DNA of 60,568 nt from Bradyrhizobium genosp. SA-3 (GTDB lineage: Bacteria; Pseudomonadota; Alphaproteobacteria; Rhizobiales; Xanthobacteraceae): NCBI RefSeq assembly GCF_004212635.1, contig NZ_PSRT01000042.1, forward strand, positions 1 through 60,568, written 5' to 3'. The notes under the pieces are model-generated. The model was given only the letters and a program-made list of their open reading frames with translations. It was not told where the DNA came from and made no database searches. Both the position numbers and the translations under genes were made by a program. How positions within the stretch are numbered: the first letter of the stretch is position 1; every line of letters begins with the position of its first letter. Positions 25,189 through 33,138 of this stretch are shown here, piece after piece.

Positions 25189-25224
25189 GACTCATGCGAA
25201 ACCCGCCGCGCGTAGCGCGGAGGG

Positions 25225-26658
25225 ATGGCAAATATCGTTTACAACGCGCCGCCGACGCTGGCGCGGTTCATGAGCTCCGCGGCGTTCGGCCGGCTCGTCG
25301 CCGGACCAGTCGGATCTGGCAAGACCACAGCCTGCATCGTCGAATTGTTCAGACGTGCTGCGGAGCAAGCCCCTGCCCCTGATGGCCTTCGCTACACGCG
25401 CTTCGCGATCGTACGCCAGACGCTGAAGCAGCTGAAAGACACTGTCCTCAAGGACATTCTCGACTGGCTGAAGGCGGCGGCGACCTACAAGGTCAGTGAC
25501 AACACTGTCTATGTCTCGATTGGCGATATCCGCTCCGAGTGGCTGCTGATCCCTCTTGATGACCCCGAGGACCAGCGCCGGCTGCTCTCCATGCAGCTCA
25601 CGGGCGCCTGGATGTCAGAGTGCATCGAGATGGATTACGCCATCGTCGCCCCGCTCTCCGGACGCTGCGGCCGCTACCCGAAGGAAGGCGCGACGTGGTC
25701 AGGCATTATCGCCGACACCAACATGCCGACGGAGGGCACCGACTGGCACACCCACATGTCCGATCCGCCCCCGGATTGGCAAGTGTTCATTCAGCCTGGT
25801 GGCCTCGATCCAGACGCTGAGAACCTGCCCTGGCTCAACCAGTCGCCAGATACAAAGAAGCTCGCCGAGACCGACCCACTACGCATCGCGCGCGGGCGCG
25901 AGTACTACCTGCGCAACGCGCGCAATCCGAACCCGGACTGGGTGCGACGGTACGTCCATGCGCAATACGGCAACGATCCGTCAGGCACGGCAGTGTTCCG
26001 CGAGAGTTTCAATCGCGCCTTCCATGTCGTCGAAGATCTGATGCCGGTGGCCCACAAGCCCCTCATCATCGGGCAGGACTTCGGACGCGACCCATGCAGC
26101 GTGATCTGCCAGCTGGACCACCAGGGGCGGCTCCTGGTGCTGCAGGAAGTGATCGCCGAGGACATCGGCCTCGAGCTCCACGTCGAGAAGGCGCTACGGC
26201 CCGCGGTCATTCACGAGCGCTACCTGGGGCACGCGATCGCGATGGTTGGCGATCCGGCTGGCATCTCCAAGAGCTCGATCTACGAGGAGACCACCTTCGA
26301 CGTCCTGAAGCGGCTCGGCTTCAACGCCTTCCCTGCCCCGACCAACGACATCGACCCCCGCCTGCGCGCCGTAGAAGCCTTCCTGTTGGCCCAGCGCAAT
26401 GGCGGTCCGGCGATGCTCATCGATCGCGATCGCTGCCCCACGATCGTCCGCGCGCTCGCCGGCGGTTATCGCTACGCCAAGACCCGGAACGGCACGCGCA
26501 AGCCGCTGCCTGACAAGAACGAATATTCGCACATCATCGACGCGCTTCAGTATGCATGCCTTGCGGCGCATGGCGGAATGTCGGGTTATTTTGCCAGGAT
26601 GATGGCGCATCGGCCACGCTCGACCCGCGGCAAAATGCCGACCGGAGCCTGGACTTAG
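25225..26658 (+). CDS. terL: Large terminase subunit
   Basis: 477 residues from ATG 25225. Walker A is GPVGSGKTT at residues 27-35. The region AWMSECIEMD fits Walker B with its following acidic residue. The C-terminal nuclease has LIIGQDFGRDPCSV near residue 283 and later acidic positions (ending KNEYSHIIDALQYA). It cuts concatemers and drives packaging through the portal. Convergent with the leftward gene at 26655 (4-base overlap). Confidence 0.9.
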   Translation: MANIVYNAPPTLARFMSSAAFGRLVAGPVGSGKTTACIVELFRRAAEQAPAPDGLRYTRFAIVRQTLKQLKDTVLKDILDWLKAAATYKVSDNTVYVSIGDIRSEWLLIPLDDPEDQRRLLSMQLTGAWMSECIEMDYAIVAPLSGRCGRYPKEGATWSGIIADTNMPTEGTDWHTHMSDPPPDWQVFIQPGGLDPDAENLPWLNQSPDTKKLAETDPLRIARGREYYLRNARNPNPDWVRRYVHAQYGNDPSGTAVFRESFNRAFHVVEDLMPVAHKPLIIGQDFGRDPCSVICQLDHQGRLLVLQEVIAEDIGLELHVEKALRPAVIHERYLGHAIAMVGDPAGISKSSIYEETTFDVLKRLGFNAFPAPTNDIDPRLRAVEAFLLAQRNGGPAMLIDRDRCPTIVRALAGGYRYAKTRNGTRKPLPDKNEYSHIIDALQYACLAAHGGMSGYFARMMAHRPRSTRGKMPTGAWT

Positions 26659-26960
26659 GCTTCGTCCACGCTGCCAGCGATCGCCGAATCCAGAAAACGG
26701 GCGTTCAAAAACGACACTGCGCCGATTGCGGACGTGTTGAGTACGGGGTCCAAATCCTCTGCCGGCGACCAGGCAGAATATCCGACACCCTCGTGGTTGA
26801 CATAGGCGAACGCCACAAACTGAAGCTCTCCCTTCCGCGCCATAGCCAGGTATTCTTCCAGCGTCGCGACGATGTCGAGATTCGGCGTCGGGGATGTCTT
26901 ACTTTCGGGGGTAACCAGCTTGGGCTTGAAGGGTACGATCTTCTCGTTGTCGTTGGTCAT
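26655..26960 (-). CDS. Conserved-looking small protein, unknown
   Basis: 101 residues from ATG 26960, which overlaps the GNAT stop (ATGA). A polar N-terminal stretch precedes a compact alpha-beta core: VATLEEYLAMARKGELQFVA then FAYVNHEGVGYSAWSP. This resembles small proteins found in many alphaproteobacterial prophages, role unknown. Last gene of the leftward 32.5-26.7 kb block. Confidence 0.55.
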   Translation of the reverse strand: MTNDNEKIVPFKPKLVTPESKTSPTPNLDIVATLEEYLAMARKGELQFVAFAYVNHEGVGYSAWSPAEDLDPVLNTSAIGAVSFLNARFLDSAIAGSVDEA

Positions 26961-27379
26961 AGATCTTTGATCCAGTAGATGGCGTCGCGATGCGCCCATG
27001 GGTTGGTGGGAGAAAACGTACGGTAGCCGGCAGCGATGATGTTGTTGGCCGAATGCGGATTGTCGCGCGTGTCGCTGACGATGCGCTTCCAGCCGAGTTT
27101 GCGCGCTTTGGCATGCATTGCCCGCATGAGGCGCTTCTGAAGACCGCGGCCGCGATGCGCCGGGTCGACACCGACGCGCCAGAAGTAACCGGCATCGGTG
27201 CCGATCACGGATTGCTTGATGCCAATGAATGCGGCGGGAATGCCTTTGTGGAAGGCGATCCACCAGTGTCCTTCGGTGAAGTCGACGACCTTCGCTGTCT
27301 CCTCGAAGGACACCGCGTGGAGCTCGGCGAGCTCTTCCTGGTAGTCCGCGCCGTCAACCTCTCGAATGCGGTAGGTCAT
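26957..27379 (-). CDS. GNAT N-acetyltransferase
   Basis: 140 residues. The acetyl-CoA loop is clear: VGVDPAHRGRGLQKRLMRA (R/Q-x-x-G-x-A type). Upstream strands (GIPAAFIGIKQSVIG) and the C-terminal NNIIAAGYRTF complete the fold. It transfers acetyl from acetyl-CoA to an unknown amine. It sits in the integrase-linked leftward operon, so it may be lysogenic cargo or host-takeover related. Confidence 0.8.
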   Translation of the reverse strand: MTYRIREVDGADYQEELAELHAVSFEETAKVVDFTEGHWWIAFHKGIPAAFIGIKQSVIGTDAGYFWRVGVDPAHRGRGLQKRLMRAMHAKARKLGWKRIVSDTRDNPHSANNIIAAGYRTFSPTNPWAHRDAIYWIKDL

Positions 27380-27391
27380 CGGCGCCTCGCA

Positions 27392-27619
27392 TCACTTAAG
27401 AATGCCAGATACCCGCAGGTGCTCGAAGAGCCTGCGGACCGCGAACCCGCGCGCAATCGACACGACAGTGAAGACCGCCCCGATCATCAAATTGTGGGAG
27501 ATCGGGACGTGAAGCCCGAACCAGGGGAACACCACGACCTGCGTGGTGACCGCGACGCCGTAGCCGATTGCCGTACTGAGCAGCGTCTCCAGCAAGGAGG
27601 CTTTTCGCGTCTGCTTCAC
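27392..27619 (-). CDS. Small membrane protein, DUF7220-like
   Basis: 75 residues from GTG 27619, overlapping the upstream TGA (GTGA). Two hydrophobic segments follow the start KQTRKASLLETLLSTAIGYG, and it ends in a basic helix (RGFAVRRLFEHL). This pattern matches a family of small phage membrane proteins of unknown function. Coupled to the HTH gene. Confidence 0.65.
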   Translation of the reverse strand: MKQTRKASLLETLLSTAIGYGVAVTTQVVVFPWFGLHVPISHNLMIGAVFTVVSIARGFAVRRLFEHLRVSGILK

Positions 27620-27873
27620 GCAGCCTCCTTGAGCTCTTCCTTCGCCGACTGCTGGTCGTTGTAAGACTTGTCGATCCACTTCTGGATCAGCGGCAGCGTA
27701 TAGAAGACGGCTTTGCCGAGCTTGACGTGCTCCGGCCCCTTGCGCTGGCCCCGCCACGTCGCGAGGGTCGTGACCTCGACATCGAGGATCTTCGCCGTCT
27801 CGCCCTCGGTAAGAAGTCCCAGCGCCTTGCGCGCGTGGAGCGCGGTCTCCTCGATCGATTCAATACTCATCAA
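27616..27873 (-). CDS. Excisionase-like HTH protein
   Basis: 85 residues. A MerR/AlpA-type winged helix: LLTEGETAKILDVEVTTLAT, then WRGQRKGPEHVKLGKAVFYT and LIQKWIDKS. Such proteins act as recombination directionality factors or small repressors. It lies directly downstream of the integrase at 27943-28992 in the same direction, so it is a candidate RDF for that enzyme. GAGGG precedes ATG 27873. Confidence 0.7.
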   Translation of the reverse strand: MMSIESIEETALHARKALGLLTEGETAKILDVEVTTLATWRGQRKGPEHVKLGKAVFYTLPLIQKWIDKSYNDQQSAKEELKEAA

Positions 27874-27942
27874 AACCCTCTTTGGTGTTAGGGTTAGATG
27901 ATTTCAAATGCTATCTAAGTCAATGAAATATATAGGTAATTT
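27874..27942. promoter_or_regulatory. AT-rich spacer between integrase and HTH gene
   Basis: A 69-bp AT-rich gap. On the minus strand it contains TTGACT and an AACCCTAA element upstream of the HTH gene. A promoter for the HTH/GNAT genes is plausible, but no -10 at ideal spacing was found. Confidence 0.35.
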
Positions 27943-28992
27943 TCAAGCAACCTTGCGTAGTCTATTGGTGCTCTGGGGAAGCTCGTGGTGACTGGTCACC
28001 CGCACCGTGCCTCTCCTGGTGCTCGCTCGCGCGCGTAAAACAGCCGAGCTACGGCTGAGCTCGTCACCGCGGTTATAACCCTGCGTCGTCTGTAGCTCGC
28101 TATGCGTAGCAGCAGCCCGGATGAAGTCGGGGTCAGCACCAGCGTCAAACGCCTCAGTGATTCCGCCGGCGCGGCTGTCCATGTTGAACACGCTGTCGGG
28201 GATACCCTCGGCGCGGGCGATCGCTCGCCAAATCCTGCGGAATTCATACGCAGGGTACGGCAGCCGAGTTAACTCATTGACGATCACTGGGCCTTCCCGC
28301 CGCTCGATCAGTCTTATGCGGCCGCGGGATGGGACCACACCCATCCGTCTAAGATCTTCGATGATCATTGGAGCCAGCTTTAGGTCGACAACGACGGGCT
28401 TGTTGGTCTTCGATGTTTGGTGGCGCAATATCAGCTGGTCGTCGATCTCTGACCATAACAGCCCCCTCACCCACTTCTCGTCGCCGATCGCGATGCCTGG
28501 GCCGCCTTCGGCAAGGGTGCGGGGTATGTATTCTCCGATGGTATCTTTCTGGCGCAACATGATGTCGAACTGAAACGCTTGCGCCAGCGCTACAGAGCCG
28601 CGGTCGCGACGCCAGGCGCCGGCTCGAATAGCCGCAGCTTGGGATGCCGTGATGCGTTGCTTACGACGTGGTGCGCCGGGGAAGCGCATACTCGACATCA
28701 CCTGCCGAATTCGCGCGCAATGCTTGTCTTCGAGGATCGTGAGGCCAAAACCAAAGACTGCACGCAACTTCTTGACAAAGGCGTGGGCGCTCGAAAATTT
28801 CGTACCGTCTAGCCACTCTGCGTGCCACGACAACAATGTGGCACCCTTAATCTTGCTGAGCTTTACGTGGCCGTATCGCCTATCGATCTGGCGCAGGAGA
28901 TTTGAATGGTTTCGCCTGGTCGAATGGCGAAGTTTGTGCCAGCGCGAAAGTGGGTCGCGCTGGTATAGTTTTATCAGCTTGCGAAGTTTCAT
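27943..28992 (-). CDS. Tyrosine recombinase (divergent integrase)
   Basis: 349 residues from ATG 28992. The N-terminal part looks like a core-binding SAM-like domain. Catalytic region: Arg I in MLRQKDTIGEY; the lysine hairpin in RHQTSKTNKPVVVDL; box II reads NMDSRAGGITEA, so the usual HxxR histidine is replaced while Arg is kept; His in AAATHSELQTT; nucleophile Tyr in QGYNRGDELS. It would catalyse site-specific integration. It is one of two integrases in the window and has a candidate RDF beside it. Confidence 0.75.
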   Translation of the reverse strand: MKLRKLIKLYQRDPLSRWHKLRHSTRRNHSNLLRQIDRRYGHVKLSKIKGATLLSWHAEWLDGTKFSSAHAFVKKLRAVFGFGLTILEDKHCARIRQVMSSMRFPGAPRRKQRITASQAAAIRAGAWRRDRGSVALAQAFQFDIMLRQKDTIGEYIPRTLAEGGPGIAIGDEKWVRGLLWSEIDDQLILRHQTSKTNKPVVVDLKLAPMIIEDLRRMGVVPSRGRIRLIERREGPVIVNELTRLPYPAYEFRRIWRAIARAEGIPDSVFNMDSRAGGITEAFDAGADPDFIRAAATHSELQTTQGYNRGDELSRSSAVLRARASTRRGTVRVTSHHELPQSTNRLRKVA

Positions 28993-29010
28993 TTCCCCCA
29001 ACTAAGTGGG
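28993..29010. repeat. Hairpin CCCCCA-ACTAAG-TGGGGG upstream of integrase
   Basis: Perfect 6-base arms just upstream of the integrase ATG. The GGGGG of one arm is the likely ribosome-binding site, so it may be sequestered. Alternatively an operator. Confidence 0.4.
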
Positions 29011-29063
29011 GGTTGCATATCGCTTTGTCTACAGCCCCTGAGAGTGCTACAGGGAGTGAACGG

Positions 29064-30260
29064 CTACGAGAGCCCCAAGTCAGCCTTGATCTGGTTGGCG
29101 AGCCAGTCCCCAAGCGTGTCGTGCCCAGCCTGATCGGGATGCGTCGTGTCCGACCTCGTGTAAGTGACAAGGTTAGGATCGAAGATCGTCACGCCAGAAA
29201 TTCCCGCGCAGCCGACAATTATGCTGTCCGAGGCGGTCTTGATCGTGCCGCTTCGTGGCGTCGGAGCGGATGGGTTCCACGGCAGAACAACATAGATCAG
29301 CGCATTGGGGCGCCCGGCTCGCAGCGTCGCCAGTGTCGAATGAACGACCGAGGAAACGTCGGCGTTATCGTTGATCCCCATGGGGATGATGTAGACGTCT
29401 GCAGCAGGGGTCACACCGTCAGATGTGATGCGATCCTTTAGTGCGGGCTTCGTGCCATTCGCAATATTCCACCCGGTCCCGCCAGCCCCGGAAATGCGCA
29501 TATCATCGAAGCCGAGCAAACGACCGCAGCGAGGAGCTAGGCCGCGAGGCCAATCAGCGACACCAAGCGTCACGCTGTCGCAGCCTGTGCCCTCAGTGAA
29601 GCTATCACCAAGGACGCACAGGCGCAGACGGCGCGCAGCGGCTGGCGCGAAAATAGCGCCGGTTGTGTCGAGAACGGTCGGCCCCCATGTGCCATAACCG
29701 ATACACTCTAGACGGATCGCCCTCCGAACAGGGTTTGGATCGATCGCGCTGAAATCAACCTTGATGTAGCGCTGCGATCCGTCTCCTGTCGTGACGAAAT
29801 AGTTGTTGGCGCTGAGCAGGCCATCAACATAGATGCGGAACATCGTGTTGTTGCCTTGCCGATACACCCGCTGCTCAAACTTTGGCGACGAGCAGTCGAA
29901 CTCAAGCACGCCGACACGGCCGGAGCGTGTTGCATCGCTCAAGGATAGGTTGTCGCATCTATTGTAGCCATTCTTCGGAGAGGTAACATCGAGCAGTTCA
30001 GCGTCGCCGCCGAGATACCGTTTCGATGCATCGTTGATCCCGATAACGGAGCCAGTGAGGGTTGGCCCTGCCGCGCCAGCACCTTCCGTGACCGTAGGCG
30101 ATGAGACGGCATTCCCCGGCAAGCCGCCATAAGTCTGAATTTGGCTTTTTAGCGCAGCGCGCGTAGCCGCGAAGGCGTTCGCTCCCCCAAGGAGTGCGGG
30201 AGCCTGTGCGTAGCTGGTCGGGCCGGCGACTGGGTATGTAATGCCGTACGAAGGGGCCAT
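29064..30260 (-). CDS. SGNH/GDSL hydrolase, probable virion-associated deacetylase
   Basis: 398 residues from ATG 30260. The N-terminal ~200 residues look like an attachment/beta domain (GNNTMFRIYVDGLLSANNYF). The C-terminal half is an SGNH hydrolase: LCVLGDSFTEGTG (catalytic Ser ~219), MGINDNAD (block III) and DTTHPDQAGHD (Asp/His ~371-374). Such domains remove acetyl groups from polysaccharides and occur in tail proteins that modify host surface glycans. It is followed upstream by a tail-like 103-residue protein. Substrate unknown. Confidence 0.8.
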   Translation of the reverse strand: MAPSYGITYPVAGPTSYAQAPALLGGANAFAATRAALKSQIQTYGGLPGNAVSSPTVTEGAGAAGPTLTGSVIGINDASKRYLGGDAELLDVTSPKNGYNRCDNLSLSDATRSGRVGVLEFDCSSPKFEQRVYRQGNNTMFRIYVDGLLSANNYFVTTGDGSQRYIKVDFSAIDPNPVRRAIRLECIGYGTWGPTVLDTTGAIFAPAAARRLRLCVLGDSFTEGTGCDSVTLGVADWPRGLAPRCGRLLGFDDMRISGAGGTGWNIANGTKPALKDRITSDGVTPAADVYIIPMGINDNADVSSVVHSTLATLRAGRPNALIYVVLPWNPSAPTPRSGTIKTASDSIIVGCAGISGVTIFDPNLVTYTRSDTTHPDQAGHDTLGDWLANQIKADLGLS

Positions 30261-30273
30261 CAGTGTGCCCCGC

Positions 30274-30585
30274 TCAGTAGCTTTGCTTCGCCGATTGAAC
30301 GCCAGCCGTAACAGATGGCGTGGTGGAGCCAGCGGTGTTCGCGCGCACCTGGCACTTCGGCAGCTCAAAACCACCACTTCCGTTGGAGGTGAACGTGCAG
30401 TAGGTGTCGCCGGAGCGGTCGACGTCCATCCATGTGGTGCCGTCGTCGTAGCTCACCTGCAGCTTGATGGTGCCCGAGCCGAACGTACCGAAGGCCGTGA
30501 ACACACCGCGGCCGCCGGGCCACACAACACCTGACGTGCTGCCGTTGCCGGTGATCGTCCACTTCATCGCAACAGGAATCGCCAT
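30274..30585 (-). CDS. Tail-associated small beta protein
   Basis: 103 residues, all-beta: GTIKLQVSYDDGTTWMDVDR then GFELPKCQVRANTAGSTTPS. This Ig-like pattern is common in small phage proteins beside tail fibres. It precedes the SGNH hydrolase by 13 bases in the same direction, so the pair probably forms one adsorption module. Confidence 0.6.
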   Translation of the reverse strand: MAIPVAMKWTITGNGSTSGVVWPGGRGVFTAFGTFGSGTIKLQVSYDDGTTWMDVDRSGDTYCTFTSNGSGGFELPKCQVRANTAGSTTPSVTAGVQSAKQSY

Positions 30586-30655
30586 GCGGGTCTCCGCTCC
30601 AGGAACTAGGAGGAGACCCGTTATTGCGGCTCAGCGTTTCGCATGAGTCTCGCGA

Positions 30656-30856
30656 TCAGTGAATTGTTTGCTCGTCCCAGTCCTCGAGATTGATGGCGAG
30701 CCACCCTGTCCCGTCGGGGTGCTCGGCGACCGCGCTCACGGCACGCTCGATATCCTCGATCTCGTTGCCCTCAGCGTCGTAGTACTCGGTGAACTCCGCG
30801 ATGCGCCCGTCAGTGAGCACGAGGCAACGCATCTTCCGGCTGATCGCCGCTATCAT
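30656..30856 (-). CDS. Small acidic protein, unknown
   Basis: 66 residues from ATG 30856, overlapping the stop of the 29-residue membrane peptide (ATGA), with GAGG upstream. Acidic (GNEIEDIERAVSAVAEH). No known domain. Part of the leftward accessory block. Confidence 0.5.
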   Translation of the reverse strand: MIAAISRKMRCLVLTDGRIAEFTEYYDAEGNEIEDIERAVSAVAEHPDGTGWLAINLEDWDEQTIH

Positions 30857-30942
30857 TCGTTGCCTCGTGAGGTAACCGCGAAGATGATCGCACCGATCAT
30901 AAGCAAGACACAGACCGGGCCGAGCAGTTGCAAGAACGCCAT
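30853..30942 (-). CDS. 29-residue single-pass membrane peptide
   Basis: ATG 30942 is preceded by AGGAGG at ideal spacing. The peptide begins MAFLQLLGPVCVLLMIGAII and ends with TSRGNE, a single transmembrane helix. Its TGA overlaps the next ATG (ATGA). The ribosome-binding site and coupling make it a likely real gene despite its size; function unknown (small membrane toxin, superinfection or lysis-modifying peptide are possibilities). Confidence 0.6.
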   Translation of the reverse strand: MAFLQLLGPVCVLLMIGAIIFAVTSRGNE

Positions 30943-30962
30943 GCCGGCCTCCTGGCGAGCCG

Positions 30963-31253
30963 CTAGGAGGCGTTCTGTGCGGCGACCACACTCGCAGCCT
31001 GGTCAACCGTAAGCCCACTGGAGGAGCTCGCGGGCGCGTCCAAAGGGGGCCCACCATTGCTCATGGCGCCGACGGCAGCTTTGAGGTCGGCGTTGGCGGC
31101 GTCGAGCTGGCGCTGCATGTCGAGCACCTGGCCGACGGTGCTCGTGAGCTCGTTGGCGGATGCGCGCATGCCCGCGGCCGCATCCGAGGCGGTGCGGATC
31201 GCATCCTTCGCCTGCCGCACGATGTCCGCGAGTCCCTTGACCTCGACGCTCAT
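30963..31253 (-). CDS. Small coiled-coil protein
   Basis: 96 residues from ATG 31253 (GGGAG six bases upstream); an extension to 31337 is open and reads like coding sequence. A long helix (VRQAKDAIRTASDAAAGMRA) and a second heptad region are followed by a Ser/Ala/Pro tail. Possibly a structural or chaperone protein of the tail-like module; unknown. Confidence 0.5.
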   Translation of the reverse strand: MSVEVKGLADIVRQAKDAIRTASDAAAGMRASANELTSTVGQVLDMQRQLDAANADLKAAVGAMSNGGPPLDAPASSSSGLTVDQAASVVAAQNAS

Positions 31254-31374
31254 CTGGTACTCCCGCTCGAGCTCTTCTGCCGAGATCACCACCTCACCAG
31301 CGAACAGGAGCCACCGGGGATGCGTCTCGGACCACATGCTCGAGCCGTAGCGCGTGGAGGTTACGCGTGAGTCT

Positions 31375-31413
31375 TAGTGGGAAGTAATTTTAGTGGGAAG
31401 TAATTTTAGTGGG
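31375..31413. repeat. 16-bp tandem repeat, 2.4 copies
   Basis: TAGTGGGAAGTAATTT occurs at 31375-31390 and 31391-31406, then TAGTGGG. It sits at the 3' end of the gene at 31406-31624, whose stop codon lies in the last copy. Could be replication slippage or a small protein-binding array. Confidence 0.8.
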
Positions 31414-31624
31414 GCTTGGTAGTCCGCGACGTATCGCGCACGAAGTCTTCAACCCATTCGACCGGCATCTTGAAGGTGTCGGCGATCTCGCGTTCGCTCG
31501 TACCATTCAACCATAACACCCTCATATACACGCGCATGCGCTCAGGCACGTCTTCAGGCTTGGATAGTTCCTGGAGCACCCAGGTGAAGAATGGCGGTTT
31601 GGGTGGTGGGGTGTTGTCGTTCAT
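31406..31624 (-). CDS. Small HTH-like protein
   Basis: 72 residues. The C-terminal half, LNGTSEREIADTFKMPVEWV followed by EDFVRD, fits a sigma-70 region 4-like or generic helix-turn-helix. The N-terminus is Pro-rich. A DNA-binding regulator is plausible; unproven. Confidence 0.5.
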   Translation of the reverse strand: MNDNTPPPKPPFFTWVLQELSKPEDVPERMRVYMRVLWLNGTSEREIADTFKMPVEWVEDFVRDTSRTTKPH

Positions 31625-31699
31625 CGGATCTCGCGAGTATCGGGCGCTTGGGGGAGCGCACTATATAACACTCGTGAGACTCTGATGTAACCGATGGTT

Positions 31700-31912
31700 T
31701 TAGGGTGCTGGGGTTTTTTGCGGCAGGTGATGTTTCAGATAAGCGCGAGCGGCACTGAGGCGGTTGATCGCCAGCAGCCTACCGATTGGATGATTGTAGA
31801 CGCCGTAGTCGGTGGACCCAAAAATTTCGTAACCGTCCAGCGGTTCCCACTCAAACCCTAACAGCATAGCAGCTGCGAGTGCTTCGTCGTCTGTGAGCTC
31901 TTCGTGGGTCAC
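31700..31912 (-). CDS. Small protein, DDE/LLG paralog family
   Basis: About 70 residues from GTG 31912, seven bases after the upstream stop; ATG 31963 would overlap the neighbour. It contains LTDDEALAAAMLLGFEWEP and NRLSAARAYLKHHLP, the two hallmarks of the family expanded at 35.3-39.5 kb. This is a copy on the opposite arm. Function unknown. Confidence 0.6.
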   Translation of the reverse strand: MTHEELTDDEALAAAMLLGFEWEPLDGYEIFGSTDYGVYNHPIGRLLAINRLSAARAYLKHHLPQKTPAP

Positions 31913-31919
31913 CGGCGCG

Positions 31920-32132
31920 TCAGGGTTTTTTCCAGATGCTGGTGTGCGTGAGGGCGCCGGCATCGTCGAGATGGGGCGATGCGTTCACGAGCTCAACCTC
32001 ACCGCCGAGCGCCGCTGATGCTGCAAGCATTTCGTGGTTCGAGGGTGCTGCTCGGAGCGGATCGTCGATCGCGTACGTCGCGACCACAGTCGCGTAGGTG
32101 ACGGTGCTCAGGGTGACTTTCGGGTCGCTCAT
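31920..32132 (-). CDS. Small protein, divergent member of DDE/LLG family
   Basis: 70 residues; GGAG five bases before ATG 32132, which overlaps the upstream stop (ATGA). PSNHEMLAASAALGGEVELV resembles PSDDQIIADAMLLGGEFEGE of the gene at 35698. The C-terminal AARAY motif is absent, so it is divergent or truncated. Confidence 0.5.
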   Translation of the reverse strand: MSDPKVTLSTVTYATVVATYAIDDPLRAAPSNHEMLAASAALGGEVELVNASPHLDDAGALTHTSIWKKP

Positions 32133-32452
32133 GGTTGCTCCGTGCGTTGGCGGGAGGCGTAAAGCTCTCCCAGCAGTTTGTCCCTGGTCTCAGTCGGCTC
32201 GAGTGCCAGGCGCGTAAGCATGCTCTGCCAGTCGTCACCCCAGATCTTTCTGGCAACACCGTGGTCGAAGATCAGCGTGTCGGCACTCGGCAGCTCCTCG
32301 ACGTGCCTGGTCTCACCCTCGAACTTTGTGAAGATCAGATGGTGTGCGGCGCAGACCTCGTCGGCACCGTACGCTTCCCTGATGATGCTCCGATAGAGCG
32401 CGAAGCTCCTGGCGTTGCGCGCGTTCTCGGCCGCCCAGATCGGTTGGGGCAT
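32129..32452 (-). CDS. Unknown protein, first gene of leftward accessory block
   Basis: 107 residues from ATG 32452; the frame is open to 32515, but that part looks noncoding. Helical and charged (RSFALYRSIIREAYGADEVC, then HHLIFTKFEG). An AAACCCTAAAACCATCG element lies just upstream. No known domain. Confidence 0.5.
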   Translation of the reverse strand: MPQPIWAAENARNARSFALYRSIIREAYGADEVCAAHHLIFTKFEGETRHVEELPSADTLIFDHGVARKIWGDDWQSMLTRLALEPTETRDKLLGELYASRQRTEQP

Positions 32453-32515
32453 GTTTGGGCTTTCGATGGTTTTAGGGTTTCGGGGTAGCGCCGCAAGGTT
32501 TCGCCTGAGTGTCAA

Positions 32516-33138
32516 GCCCTTTCCGGTTTTCCAAAATTATTTTCGGTTTCACGTAAGTTTCCCTATTGCGTCTTACCCGAAGTTGCGAGAACGTAACGTG
32601 AACGTTTCGGGAAAGTCTCAGAGGCAAAAATCCGAAATCTGTATTTCCAGGGGCCCCAACAAAGGGCGGCCCCCGGTGGCGGGGGGCCTGTCCATGTGGG
32701 GGCGTGGCCTCCCCGTACCTAGGTTGTAAGGTCGGATGGTTACCCGGTGGGGTTGCCTCCCCGTACCTGAGATGAGGCGGTGCCTGACAAGCCCGCAAGT
32801 GGAACGCTCCCGGCCCATCTCTTGATGGTGGTGTCCGATGGCAGATAGCCGCGAGGTCGCGAGGAACCGGTGGTCTTATACTCCACACCGCGCGATACCT
32901 GCCGCCCGCACCCGTGCGATCGTTACCTCTTGAGGTGACCCGACGCGGACAGTGGTAAACCCGATAGCACCGCTTGGTGCCGGCAACGGGTAAACCCTAG
33001 CAGAGTTGCTAGGTAAGGGGCCGCAGCAATGCGGATCACCATCAAACCCTAAAGCGATACTACCCTGACATACCGGGATCGATTGCCGAACGGTTTGATG
33101 CCGCGGAGCGGTTCGGCCCCCAGCAATCTACGCCAATG
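32516..33138. promoter_or_regulatory. Structured noncoding region between divergent arms
   Basis: About 620 bp with no convincing gene; a minus-strand TTGACA lies near 32507-32512. Contents: strong GC hairpins around 32650-32690 (GGCCCCC with GGGGGGCC); a 14-bp direct repeat GCCTCCCCGTACCT (32707-32720 and 32755-32768); TTACCTC-TTGAGGTGA near 32925; nested stems ACCCG/CGGGT around GCACC-GCTT-GGTGC near 32958-32990; CCTAGCA/TGCTAGG near 32995-33015; and GCCGAAC (33085-33091) with GTTCGGC (33111-33117). Likely control region or structured leader RNA; an origin is also possible. Confidence 0.5.
32707..32768. repeat. 14-bp direct repeat GCCTCCCCGTACCT
   Basis: Exact copies at 32707-32720 and 32755-32768, 48 bp apart start to start (about 4.5 helical turns). 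Candidate operators for an unidentified regulator. Confidence 0.65.
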
